NCBI RefSeq assembly: GCF_006538325.1
Contig: NZ_BJKK01000017.1
Coordinates: 21,731 to 85,730 of the forward strand
Length of the DNA: 64,000 nucleotides
Reading direction: 5' to 3'
Source: Alteromonas sp. KUL42
GTDB taxonomy: Bacteria > Pseudomonadota > Gammaproteobacteria > Enterobacterales > Alteromonadaceae
Shown here: positions 56,501 to 63,739 of the stretch, piece by piece
Layout: the number at the start of each line of letters is the position of its first letter
How positions within the stretch are numbered: position 1 is the first letter of the stretch
Notes under the pieces: model-generated
The model's database searches: none
What the model was told of the DNA's origin: nothing
What the model saw: only the letters and a program-made list of their open reading frames with translations
Program-made: the position numbers and the translations under genes

Positions 56501-57707
56501 TTTCGGTCTCACTCCATCTTGCTAACCAAACGCGCTCGTCAGCGAATAGCGCGTTAGTACGAGCGTGAGATAGGGTTGCTGTTATTGGCGTAGTGCCTAC
56601 AGTGAATATATGAGGTCCGAAAGAGGTAAAAGAAAACTCATAACGTGTTTTATTGTCGCTAGGACTCACTGCGCGAAGCAAGTAGCTTTTGTTGGCGGTG
56701 TCTTCATTGATATCAAAAAGCAGTTGTCCACGGTCATCGGTTTGCATTGATTTAATTCGAGTGGACTGCTCGCCATCTTGTCTAAACAAGGTAATGTTGT
56801 AATTATCAAGCGCTGTAACGGGTGTCTGACTACCATTTTTTACTGTCACAAAGTACTTACCAATTTGCCAGTTTTTCTCACCCGCTTCAGTAATGATAAT
56901 AGTGGCATCTCTAGTGCCAAAATAGTCTGTTGCCAGAACAAAAGTATCGCCCTTTTCAAGCCCTCGCATTTCCCATTTTATATAGCCATCGCTATCGGTT
57001 GTTTTTCTTCCCAGCCATTGCTTGCCATCGCCTAATTGTCGCCATGCTTTTACTTCCTGATTGGCGATAGGCTGCCCCGTTTGGGCATGAATAAGTTTTA
57101 AATCTACTGGACGCTCCCCAACTACAAACTCAATGGGGTTTGTGTGCTCAAAAGTGTCACTGGCTATCCATTGAGTAGAGAGAGGTGATTTGGCTCTAAA
57201 GCGAAAAACACCTTGTGGCAGGTCAAGTTTAAGCTGTCCGTTTGTATCGGTAGTTAGGGTTGTTATACCTTTAAACGTACCATCGCTCAGTTGCTGTTGA
57301 AGTTGAACTCTGTACTGAGACAATCCTGACTTATCTTCAGAAGTACCGTCTAATATACTAAATAGTGCCTTTCCCACACGCCATGTGCGGTCTTGAGCCT
57401 CTGTAAAATCGCCAAGGCGGGCTCTGAAGTTGTTGAATGCTTTTAGTTCAAAAACGTATGTCTGATCATCTTCAAAAGAAAGATCAAAGACCGCATTGCC
57501 GAGGCTATCCGTGGTGCGACGTTGCGCCCAAGCAAAAGTGCCGTCATCAAGTACTCTTTTTGCAACTACACTTACGTTCTCAATGGGCTGGTTATTAGCG
57601 TCATCCACAAAAGTAGCCTGAAACGGTGCTGCATGTAACTGTGAGAGGCTCATGAGCGCAAGCAACATTAACACATAGTGTAAAAATGAAAGTAACCGCA
57701 GGTGCAT
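53598..57707 (-). CDS. very long DUF1800 protein with repeated CnaB-like and Ig-like domains
   Basis: A secreted protein of 1369 residues, about three times the usual DUF1800 length. A signal peptide covers about residues 1-27. Residues about 28-735 hold some eight repeats of roughly 90 residues resembling carboxypeptidase-regulatory or CnaB-like beta-sandwiches, each with TTDxxGxxxFDL-type turns and xFxVG closings. Two Ig-like domains follow (about 735-935). The DUF1800 domain occupies about 940-1369 with VKRATFGATP, MAWFWENHFSTDFN and NYAREVMELHTLGVNGGYTDDDI. The ATG at 57707 is preceded by a G-rich ribosome-binding region; the frame opens at a TTG (57719). It is upstream of DUF1501 in the same operon. 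A surface or matrix role is a guess. Confidence 0.88.
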   Translation of the reverse strand: MHLRLLSFLHYVLMLLALMSLSQLHAAPFQATFVDDANNQPIENVSVVAKRVLDDGTFAWAQRRTTDSLGNAVFDLSFEDDQTYVFELKAFNNFRARLGDFTEAQDRTWRVGKALFSILDGTSEDKSGLSQYRVQLQQQLSDGTFKGITTLTTDTNGQLKLDLPQGVFRFRAKSPLSTQWIASDTFEHTNPIEFVVGERPVDLKLIHAQTGQPIANQEVKAWRQLGDGKQWLGRKTTDSDGYIKWEMRGLEKGDTFVLATDYFGTRDATIIITEAGEKNWQIGKYFVTVKNGSQTPVTALDNYNITLFRQDGEQSTRIKSMQTDDRGQLLFDINEDTANKSYLLRAVSPSDNKTRYEFSFTSFGPHIFTVGTTPITATLSHARTNALFADERVWLARWSETENKFKRFRSAKTNELGEVAFDVDEMDGETKYRLEARPLSNFTIFSSPFTQAEHFALKAGNVKVTLKDGSLNNLPTLGDYAVQIGLISIDTNRYKYYGSAITNSAGILELDLPTPPDGKQYVVRAKSPTNNAWRSSDIINTAGDYEFVVGNPAVNVTVRDANTNSMASGLWVTAQTQNSDGHWVNTVGRRTDDTGTAVFDLDGITHKREYRFKTRKYRGNVISEIISSPGNVDLEVGSLPVTLVNNDTGSALANVRINAFAYENEKLSWRSSGTTNANGEVVFDVPELGIATYVLRAEQPLASVRRIYSPFIQEAGNFEFAVSANDNTALDNEAPVIFIHAPETDEIADEGFILSGNAQDNHQLASVKIQVWDYSNNIHEFAVTPSQNGAWSSFIPAQWLQAGEQIGIAATAYDRMGNWATANRFLHIVDDDNAPRIRILSHANNDIVSTSGFSIFGDVSDDIHVQSLSITVTDTNTGSLLFEEPVRFNSQSGQWAFFLNENIIVNSDSLEMVLSAVDSSNNHSSTNLQLLTKVVQPSVQQLVKRATFGATPTLANEITQVGVNTWIEQQLAPEMIDDDELESMLSELPIESINDLRKRELMYQIYSKRQLQQVMAWFWENHFSTDFNRHRKVAYEERENSAFRTHALGKFSDLLEISAKSPAMLKYLDNVSSRAGRINENYAREVMELHTLGVNGGYTDDDIISLARILTGWHIAEGEFTFSANRHDNDNKLFLNEQVVAGGVEEGEATLARLSQHPSTAMFICGKLIQFWIGEGNYPTLQRSCAAGYISSEGDIPTLLRIIFHSNAFNIEDNIGSKIKTPLQVYTSAIRATQAEPDFNEALRILKAMGMQLFTYPAPDGFSDKGADWINVDAMVQRTKFALRFALKQDGGEVDLLTHLEAQGYTTATAIVEYLFNLLLDTQYTALQRQQALAILNERDAFDMQDNDAPIKLKRLLATLLAYPGFQYQ

Positions 57708-58062
57708 AACTCCCCCCAAAAAAAGGCCTGACAGACAATGAGTACGCTATAGGACAAAGTGTGGCGACAAATACCTTGATAGCTATGTCTACTCTTTCGA
57801 TGAATAATTGACCGGTATAGTGTGGCGGATTGATACCACTATTTTTAGTTTTAGTGAGGTGAGTGAGTATTAAATTGAATACCTAAGATGGCGTCTGTTA
57901 GGTGACTTTTGAGCGGTCATTGACGTATCTAGGTTATTGAGAATACATGATTTTTGATGTTCAAATAGGGCTCAAAATAAAAAAAAGGCCAGTGCGAATA
58001 CAGCTGGCCTTGAGATATATTTTTATAGTGAATTAAGGGCGCAAAAGCATGGTTGATTGGCC
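57708..58062. other. 355-base gap between DUF1800 and the ion channel genes
   Basis: It holds the promoter region of the DUF1800-DUF1501 operon and, at 57975-58011, the terminator of the channel gene. No further gene, repeat or clear operator was seen. Confidence 0.6.
57975..58011 (-). terminator. intrinsic terminator of the ion channel gene
   Basis: On the minus strand AAGGCCAG and CTGGCCTT form an eight-pair stem with an 11-base loop, then TTTTTTATTTT. It lies about 50 bases past the channel stop codon. Confidence 0.9.
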
Positions 58063-58899
58063 CTATTGCTTAGATTTGGACTCGCTCAATTGTGCCTTTA
58101 TGGCATTAAGTTCCGCCATAACGTCTTTTAACGTAGGCTCTACATTACCAAGGGCTTCTTGCTCTGCTATGAGTTCTGCTTGTTTCTCTGCCCGTGCTTT
58201 TTCATTTTCTCGCTCCATCACATTTACCACAATACCAATAACCATATTCAAAAAAGCAAAGGCGGTAAAAAAGATAAAGGTCAAATAGAAAATCCAGCTC
58301 AGTGAATAGACTTCCTGTGTTTCATACATTACATCAGTCCAGTCTTCGAAGGTCATTATTCTGAACAATGTCAGCATTGAGATAGTGATGTCACCCCACA
58401 AAACAGGATTGATTTGCTCGAATAAGGTACTTCCCACAGCCGCGTAAATATAAAAGATGATAAACATCAATAGCATCACATAGCCAAGTTGGGGTAGTGC
58501 TTTGACTAGCGAAACCAGCAGAATTCTCAATTCAGGAATGATAGAGATCATTCGCAATACCCTAAATACCCTTACAAGCCTTGCTATCAAAGCAAGCTCG
58601 GTGTCATCGGCGGGAATTAAACTTATAACCACAATGAGGGTGTCGAACCAGTTCCAAAAACTTTTGAAGAAATAGCGTTTACGCCTTTCAGCAAGAAAAC
58701 GAATAGTGATTTCTGTTAAGAAAAAGGCACTAATAAACCAGTCAAGAAATAAGGTAATAGATGACATGCCAGAAGGCAGTTCATAGGTTTTGGCTCCGAC
58801 CAGTAGGGCCGAAATAACAATGACGCTGATAACAAAGGCTTCAAACCATTTATTCGCGCGAATTCGTTCAAATTTATTCTGAAGTTCAGAGGCTTGCAT
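58063..58899 (-). CDS. single-domain voltage-gated cation channel (BacNav-like)
   Basis: A 278-residue six-helix channel subunit that would form a tetramer in the inner membrane. S1 to S3 cover about residues 18-95. S4 has arginines at every third position, R107, R110, R113 and R116 (RLVRVFRVLRM). The pore and S6 fill about 138-228, and a C-terminal coiled coil covers about 228-275. The selectivity filter is TFEDWTD (183-189). Classical sodium-selective bacterial channels have TLESWS(M/A); the engineered calcium-selective CavAb has TLDDWSD. Three acidic residues here (E185, D186, D189) occupy the same three positions, so calcium permeation is predicted. This ion preference is inference. Confidence 0.88.
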   Translation of the reverse strand: MQASELQNKFERIRANKWFEAFVISVIVISALLVGAKTYELPSGMSSITLFLDWFISAFFLTEITIRFLAERRKRYFFKSFWNWFDTLIVVISLIPADDTELALIARLVRVFRVLRMISIIPELRILLVSLVKALPQLGYVMLLMFIIFYIYAAVGSTLFEQINPVLWGDITISMLTLFRIMTFEDWTDVMYETQEVYSLSWIFYLTFIFFTAFAFLNMVIGIVVNVMERENEKARAEKQAELIAEQEALGNVEPTLKDVMAELNAIKAQLSESKSKQ

Positions 58900-58940
58900 T
58901 TCTATTAATCACTCAAAGGTAAATCAGTTAACTAAAGGCC

Positions 58941-58985
58941 TTGAGGTAAGTACCAATAGCGTTATACTAAAGTTGAATTCAACTT
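58941..58985 (+). promoter_or_regulatory. promoter with 16-bp palindrome upstream of a 50-codon gene
   Basis: TTGAGG (58941-58946), a 16-base spacer and TATACT (58963-58968) form a good sigma-70-type promoter pointing at the small gene at 59017. Directly after the -10, AAGTTGAATTCAACTT (58970-58985) is a perfect 16-base palindrome at the expected transcription start, where a repressor would block initiation. The regulator is not known. Confidence 0.55.
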
Positions 58986-59016
58986 GTAGTAGGCAGAAAA
59001 ACTAAGGGGCATAATC

Positions 59017-59169
59017 ATGGATGATGAATTACGTTTGTTGCAAGAAAAATTGCAAAATGTGTCGATTAGGTTGACTAATTTCTCCTTTGATAAACAAAGT
59101 GCTGAAGCGCTTAGAGTCGAGTACAAGCTACTTTTGATTGCACTAGAGAAGTTTACTCCAATTCGTTAA
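59017..59169 (+). CDS. small conserved-looking protein, 50 residues
   Basis: A 51-codon frame starting MDDELRLLQEKLQNVSIRLT and ending ALEKFTPIR. It is predicted to be mostly two helices (about 1-18 and 27-46) with a polar turn. AAGGGG seven bases before the ATG is a strong ribosome-binding site. The gene has its own promoter with a palindromic operator upstream and a strong terminator downstream, so it is probably a real single-gene unit. I do not recognise it. It is divergent from the channel gene, with 117 bases between the starts. Confidence 0.7.
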   Translation: MDDELRLLQEKLQNVSIRLTNFSFDKQSAEALRVEYKLLLIALEKFTPIR

Positions 59170-59206
59170 CCTTCTTGTTAACCAGTTTTTGTTTATTTGT
59201 GTATTA

Positions 59207-59239
59207 AAAAGGGTAGCGAATGCTACCCTTTTGTTTTTT
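59207..59239. terminator. bidirectional terminator between the 50-codon gene and tolC
   Basis: AAAAGGGTAGC, GAAT loop and GCTACCCTTTT form an 11-pair stem followed by GTTTTTT on the plus strand. On the minus strand the A-run supplies a U-tract as well, so it can serve tolC (stop at 59273) too. Confidence 0.93.
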
Positions 59240-59272
59240 ACGAAGGGAGCCTAACCAAGGCTTCTGGAAAAA

Positions 59273-60652
59273 CTATTTCGCAGCAATAAGTCCACGGTTG
59301 ATTGTCTCGATACCTTCACCAGTCAATGTACCTGCCGCTTGTTTAAGGGTAACTACTGACTGAATAAAGTCGTAACGAGCACCTGCTAAATTGCGTTGTG
59401 CGTCAAACAAGTTACGTGTACTGTCTAATACATCCACAATGGTACGTGTGCCAACATCAAAGCCCGCTTCTGTCGCCTTAAGCGCACTTTCCGCAGATAC
59501 AACTGATTGTTCCAATGCACGAATGCGAGACACCGATGCTCTTAAATCATTAAATGAACGGCGAACGCTTTGAACGGTTTGGCGATGTGCTTGTTCCAAC
59601 TGTTCACTGGCTAGCACATAGTTGTGGCGTGCCTGCGTTGTTCTTGCGCTTACTTGTCCACCCTGATAAATCGGCACAGTGATTTGGGCGCTCAAACGAA
59701 GTGTATCTTGCGTTGGCAGGCTTGCTGAAGGTGAAGTGCCGATAGTCTGATCAACATCATCCTTGGTATATTGCGCATTAAACGTTGCCGTTGGATAGTG
59801 CCCTGCACGTGCAGCCGCAATATCGTCCTCGGCAATGTCTTTCCCAAGACGTTGAACCATCAATGAAAGGTTGCGCTCTTCGGCTATTTTCAGCCATTCA
59901 TCTACCGTTTGTGGTTGTGGTAGTGTAGCGCTGAAGCGTTCAGTGCTCAGTACGCTCAAGTTAGAGTGGTACTTGCCTGTGATAACGCGAAGGTCCTCCA
60001 AAGCAATTTCAACATCGTTCTCGGCTTGAATTTCTCTTGCCACTGTATTGTCAAAGTTTGCTTGGGCTTCATGAACATCAGTAATTGCCGTTAAACCAAC
60101 TTCAAAGCGCTGTTTAGTTTGCTCAAGTTGTCTTTCAATGGCGCGTTTTTCTGCTTTGATAAATTCTAGGCTGTCTTTAGCGCGAAGCACACCAAGGTAC
60201 GCTGTTACTGTACGTGTGATGAGGTCTTGTACTTGAAGCGCATACTGTGAGTCACTTTGTTGTGCAACTTTTTCAGCACGCCCTAAGTTAACCCAGTTAG
60301 TGTGGTCGTAAATAGACAGCGTTGCTTCGATACCTTTTTGAAGTGTTGTACGATCAATATCTAACAGTGGGAAGGTAAACCCAACTAATTCACCGTCTTC
60401 ATTAGTTTGAGGAACGCCGTTTGACGCGGTAGTGGCGTCGACATCAGTGTAAGAAACAAATGCAGAAACCTGGGGCAAAAGGGCTGCGCGACTAATGTTA
60501 ATACCTTCAAACGCAGCATCGCGTTGTGCTTTCGCTTGGTTTACCACGGGATCATTAGCTAATGCTTGCTGATAAACCTGCATAAGGTCGTCAGCCAGTG
60601 CACTCGTTGTCATTGAGATTCCGACTACCAGCGACAGAAGTGTTCGTTTCAT
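59273..60652 (-). CDS. tolC: outer-membrane channel TolC
   Basis: A 459-residue outer-membrane channel used by efflux pumps and type I secretion. The signal peptide covers residues 1-20 (LLSLVVGISMTTSALA). Two structural repeats of outer-membrane efflux domains are seen, with QVYQQALANDPVVNQAKAQRDAA at the start of the mature protein and VGTRTIVDVLDSTRNLFDAQRNLAGARYDFI near the C-terminus. There is no lipobox, unlike the efflux lipoprotein at 8-9.5 kb. AGGAAG eight bases before the ATG supports the start. It is divergent from nudF as in Escherichia coli, where the same gene set lies beside tolC. Confidence 0.95.
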   Translation of the reverse strand: MKRTLLSLVVGISMTTSALADDLMQVYQQALANDPVVNQAKAQRDAAFEGINISRAALLPQVSAFVSYTDVDATTASNGVPQTNEDGELVGFTFPLLDIDRTTLQKGIEATLSIYDHTNWVNLGRAEKVAQQSDSQYALQVQDLITRTVTAYLGVLRAKDSLEFIKAEKRAIERQLEQTKQRFEVGLTAITDVHEAQANFDNTVAREIQAENDVEIALEDLRVITGKYHSNLSVLSTERFSATLPQPQTVDEWLKIAEERNLSLMVQRLGKDIAEDDIAAARAGHYPTATFNAQYTKDDVDQTIGTSPSASLPTQDTLRLSAQITVPIYQGGQVSARTTQARHNYVLASEQLEQAHRQTVQSVRRSFNDLRASVSRIRALEQSVVSAESALKATEAGFDVGTRTIVDVLDSTRNLFDAQRNLAGARYDFIQSVVTLKQAAGTLTGEGIETINRGLIAAK

Positions 60653-61000
60653 GCTTACGTCTTCCTGTTGTGTTCAAGTTGTGTCGCCACTAATTATGAT
60701 TTGGCGATCTATTAAAACTAAGTGTATGAAAATTCAATCACAAACCGAAAGTCCAAACTCGTAACAGTCTTCGTTTAACTGTAACAGAATATGTGATCTA
60801 CCCACGCAATTTTTATAGTAATAAACGACTTATAAATTGAGTTTTCTGTTGTTCGTTTACACTAAGGCGCGTTGGCCTTCGTTGCATAAACGTACTGCAA
60901 AAATTTACATGAACTCAGTATCGCGATTAACTGCGTGTACATGAGTCAGGCGTAAATGTACTATGTATGATAAATCTATTTAACCCAAAAGTGTCAGCAA
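60653..61000. other. 348-base divergent region between tolC and nudF
   Basis: This holds promoters for both directions. GTAACAG occurs at 60761 and 60781 (20 bases apart), and TACATGAACTCAG/TACATGAGTCAG form an imperfect direct repeat at 60906 and 60938. Either could be regulator sites. No small gene is supported. Confidence 0.5.
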
Positions 61001-61627
61001 ATGAGCAAGGAATTCCTTTCATTTACCTCAAATGACGTTGAAGTTACCGACATAACGCCGCTTTATTCTGGTTTTTTTACCATGAAGCAGTATCAATTCA
61101 GGCACAAATGTTTTGATGGCTCATGGAGTGATACCGTAAAGCGGGAGATATTTGAACGCGGTCACGCTGTTGGTGTATTGCCCTATGATCCCATACTTAA
61201 TGAGTTCGTGCTAATTGAGCAGGTAAGAATTGGGGCATTGGCAACTTCTTCAAGCCCTTGGTTAATAGAAATTATCGCGGGAATGATTGACGAAGGGGAG
61301 ACGGAAGAGGGCGTTTGTCATCGTGAGTCTCTAGAAGAGGCTGGCATTGAGCTAACTGAATTGACCAAAGCAGTAAGTTATTTATCGAGCCCAGGTGGAA
61401 CAACGGAGAGGCTGCATATATACGTTGCCAAAACAGATGCGAGCAAAGCGCATGGTATTCATGGGCTAGCCTCAGAATCGGAAGACATCAAAGTACATCG
61501 TGTAAAAGAGAGTACTGCGCTTGAATGGTTGGAAAACGGTCATATAGACAACGCAGCGGCAATTATTGCGCTACAATGGTTCTTTATGCACAAATCTACA
61601 CTTCTGGAGCAATGGCAGACCTCGTGA
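61001..61627 (+). CDS. nudF: ADP-ribose pyrophosphatase NudF
   Basis: A 208-residue Nudix enzyme that hydrolyses ADP-ribose to AMP and ribose 5-phosphate. The Nudix box reads GMIDEGETEEGVCHRESLEE followed by AGIEL. The preceding strand region (LIEQVRIGALATSSSPWLIEIIAG) and the loop LSSPGGTTERLHIYVA match ADP-ribose-specific members. It is the first gene of a conserved series (nudF, yqiB, cpdA, yqiA, parE). It overlaps the next gene by 16 bases. No strong ribosome-binding site precedes the ATG. Confidence 0.93.
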   Translation: MSKEFLSFTSNDVEVTDITPLYSGFFTMKQYQFRHKCFDGSWSDTVKREIFERGHAVGVLPYDPILNEFVLIEQVRIGALATSSSPWLIEIIAGMIDEGETEEGVCHRESLEEAGIELTELTKAVSYLSSPGGTTERLHIYVAKTDASKAHGIHGLASESEDIKVHRVKESTALEWLENGHIDNAAAIIALQWFFMHKSTLLEQWQTS

Positions 61628-62064
61628 CTCGTCAAACCCAACGAAAATATGTACCTCATCTTCCATCCATGCAGGCATTGTGTGAGTTGAATTATGCCCA
61701 TGTGCTTCGCATTTTACCCGATTGCGACACGGAAGATATGAGTTACAAGTTCGTTGTAGGTAAAGGGTTGTCATACGAAATCCGTATTATTGAGTCGGCG
61801 CGCTATACCAGTACGCTGAGTATTCAGCAAACCACCAAAGAGCTGCCTTCCTATTTGACACCCTGTATGACGGTGCGTTTGTACCACGATGCTAGAATGG
61901 CTGAGGTAATAAATAGTCAAAATACAGGGGCTTTACAGCCGTCCTATGACTACCCCAATGTAAAAATGCGCCAGCGCAATGAAAAGCATATGGTTAATAT
62001 CTTTTTAGCTGAGTGGCTGAGCTTTTGTTTACAGCATCCTTCAGCGGTGCCTTTCGAGGCGTGA
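61612..62064 (+). CDS. yqiB: DUF1249 family protein YqiB
   Basis: A 150-residue cytoplasmic protein of unknown function, conserved between nudF and cpdA in many gammaproteobacteria. Family features are the start TRQTQRKYVPHLPSMQALCE, ARMAEVINSQ and YDYPNVKMRQRNEKHMVN, LAEWLSFCL. ATG 61612 has GGAG close upstream, and a GTG at 61624 overlaps the nudF stop and is an alternative. It overlaps cpdA by GTGA, so the three genes are tightly coupled. Confidence 0.9.
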   Translation: MADLVTRQTQRKYVPHLPSMQALCELNYAHVLRILPDCDTEDMSYKFVVGKGLSYEIRIIESARYTSTLSIQQTTKELPSYLTPCMTVRLYHDARMAEVINSQNTGALQPSYDYPNVKMRQRNEKHMVNIFLAEWLSFCLQHPSAVPFEA

Positions 62065-62909
62065 CAGAAGGCGTGATTGAACTTATTCAGATAAGTGACT
62101 GCCACTTATTCAAAGACAAGAGTAAAGTTGGCTATGGGGAAATTGCCCCTTACCAATCTTTAGAAACTGTTTTACGTCAAGTTTCACAGCGGATTAGGTT
62201 ATCCAAGACAAAATGCGCACCAGATGATGCCGAACATCAAACTGACGATGTAGTACAGGCAGTAACGGTAATATTGGTTACCGGTGACATCACAGGTGAC
62301 GATACCCATGAAAGTTACATGCACTTTTTGTCATTAATGAGCCAGCATATCGATAGTATAGGTGTGGATTGGTATGTTATAGCGGGCAATCATGACAACA
62401 ATCCGCACTTCGAGCGTATTTTTGCGAAACGCATATTGTGTAGTGGGCACCCCGTTACTATTGGAGACTGGCAGGTACACGGAATGGACACTCGCTGTGC
62501 CAGTGAGCCCCATAGTGCTAAAGGCGAGGTGAACTCTCATGATGTCCGTATGGTGAGTAGGGCAATAGAGCAGGCGAGTTCAAAACATCACCTTGTGGCA
62601 TTGCACCATCACATAAAGCCTTCTAACAGTTGGATGGATAAACATCGACTATTCAACGCCGAGCGAATTGACGCTATGGCAAGTAAGTACACGCAAATAA
62701 AAGGCTTTATTCACGGGCATGTGCACCACCCATTGCGTCAGCAGGTGGGTGAGCACGAAACACCATCGTTTGGTTCTCCGTCGACCTGTTGGCAGTGGAA
62801 AATGCAGACCACATTTGGAGTAAGTGAAAGCAACCCAGGTTACCAAGTTATCCAACTGCACAGTGATGGGGGCTTGAGTTGTGAAGTTTACCGCACTGCT
62901 TTTGCGTGA
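62061..62909 (+). CDS. cpdA: 3',5'-cyclic-AMP phosphodiesterase CpdA
   Basis: A metallophosphatase of 282 residues that hydrolyses cAMP and so tunes CRP-dependent regulation. The two-metal site is complete: IQISDCHLF (D, H), LVTGDITGDD (D), AGNHDNNP (N, H), ALHHHIK (H) and IHGHVHHP (H, H). Two GTG starts are possible, 62061 overlapping the yqiB stop and 62073; an ATG at 62013 lies well inside yqiB and is less likely. An acidic insert (KCAPDDAEHQTDDVV) before the second motif makes the protein slightly longer than the Escherichia coli form. Confidence 0.9.
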   Translation: MTEGVIELIQISDCHLFKDKSKVGYGEIAPYQSLETVLRQVSQRIRLSKTKCAPDDAEHQTDDVVQAVTVILVTGDITGDDTHESYMHFLSLMSQHIDSIGVDWYVIAGNHDNNPHFERIFAKRILCSGHPVTIGDWQVHGMDTRCASEPHSAKGEVNSHDVRMVSRAIEQASSKHHLVALHHHIKPSNSWMDKHRLFNAERIDAMASKYTQIKGFIHGHVHHPLRQQVGEHETPSFGSPSTCWQWKMQTTFGVSESNPGYQVIQLHSDGGLSCEVYRTAFA

Positions 62910-63014
62910 TTTAGTACATTGATTAAACAAGCAGTGTATTCGTTGCTATAACAAATAAAAAACCTAACACTGTCGTGGTAGCATTATGAGTCTATTTTGA
63001 ATCAGAGAACTGCC

Positions 63015-63596
63015 ATGCAACACATTTTATACCTTCACGGGTTTTTAAGTTCCCCACAGTCGGTGAAAGCGCTAGCCACCAAAGCTTATTTTGAACAACA
63101 TCACAAGAACATCACTTTGCACGTGCCGGCCTTATCAAACTACCCCAGTGAAGTAGAGGCCCAGTTGCTTGCGCTGATTGAGGGTACACCGGCGCTAATA
63201 GAAAATGGCTTGAGATTAATAGGCAGTTCCATGGGCGGCTATTTGTCTACGTTTCTACTGGAAAAGTTCGGCGGAAAAGCAGTTTTAATTAATCCAGCGG
63301 TTCAACCCTACGCGTTACTACAGCATTTTATCGGAACCCATCAAAACCCGTATAGTGGTGAACAGTTCGACATTGTAGAAAGTGACATTGACGTGATTAA
63401 AGCGCTGGATACCACCGAGTTGAAAGAGCCAAACCGCTACAAAGTGATGTTACAAACCAATGACGAAACCCTTGACTATCGTTTGGCAGAAAGAAAATAC
63501 GCCAAGAGCAATTTGCTTATTGAAGAAGGCGGCGATCACAGCTTTGTTGGCTACGAAAACCACCTGCCGGCTATTGCAGAATTTCTACTGAAATAA
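63015..63596 (+). CDS. yqiA: alpha/beta-hydrolase esterase YqiA
   Basis: A 193-residue esterase-like protein with the nucleophile elbow GSSMGGY, the opening ILYLHGFLSSPQS, an Asp in LQTNDETLDY and the catalytic His in GGDHSFVGYE. The Escherichia coli homologue hydrolyses short-chain esters in vitro; the cellular role is unknown. ATG 63015 gives the usual start; a TTG at 62997 would add six residues. It lies 105 bases after cpdA and 143 before parE, in the same order as in enterics. Confidence 0.92.
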   Translation: MQHILYLHGFLSSPQSVKALATKAYFEQHHKNITLHVPALSNYPSEVEAQLLALIEGTPALIENGLRLIGSSMGGYLSTFLLEKFGGKAVLINPAVQPYALLQHFIGTHQNPYSGEQFDIVESDIDVIKALDTTELKEPNRYKVMLQTNDETLDYRLAERKYAKSNLLIEEGGDHSFVGYENHLPAIAEFLLK

Positions 63597-63739
63597 GCAC
63601 ATTGCCACGCCTAACAAGCCCTGCTACCATCAATAATATCCTATTAGCGCAGTGGTCGCTTTTTCGTGCTTAAAACGGTTTATGTGCTGTAGCACCACAT
63701 GCCTTGTTTATCTTGCTGGCTTAAATAACAACCATAACT

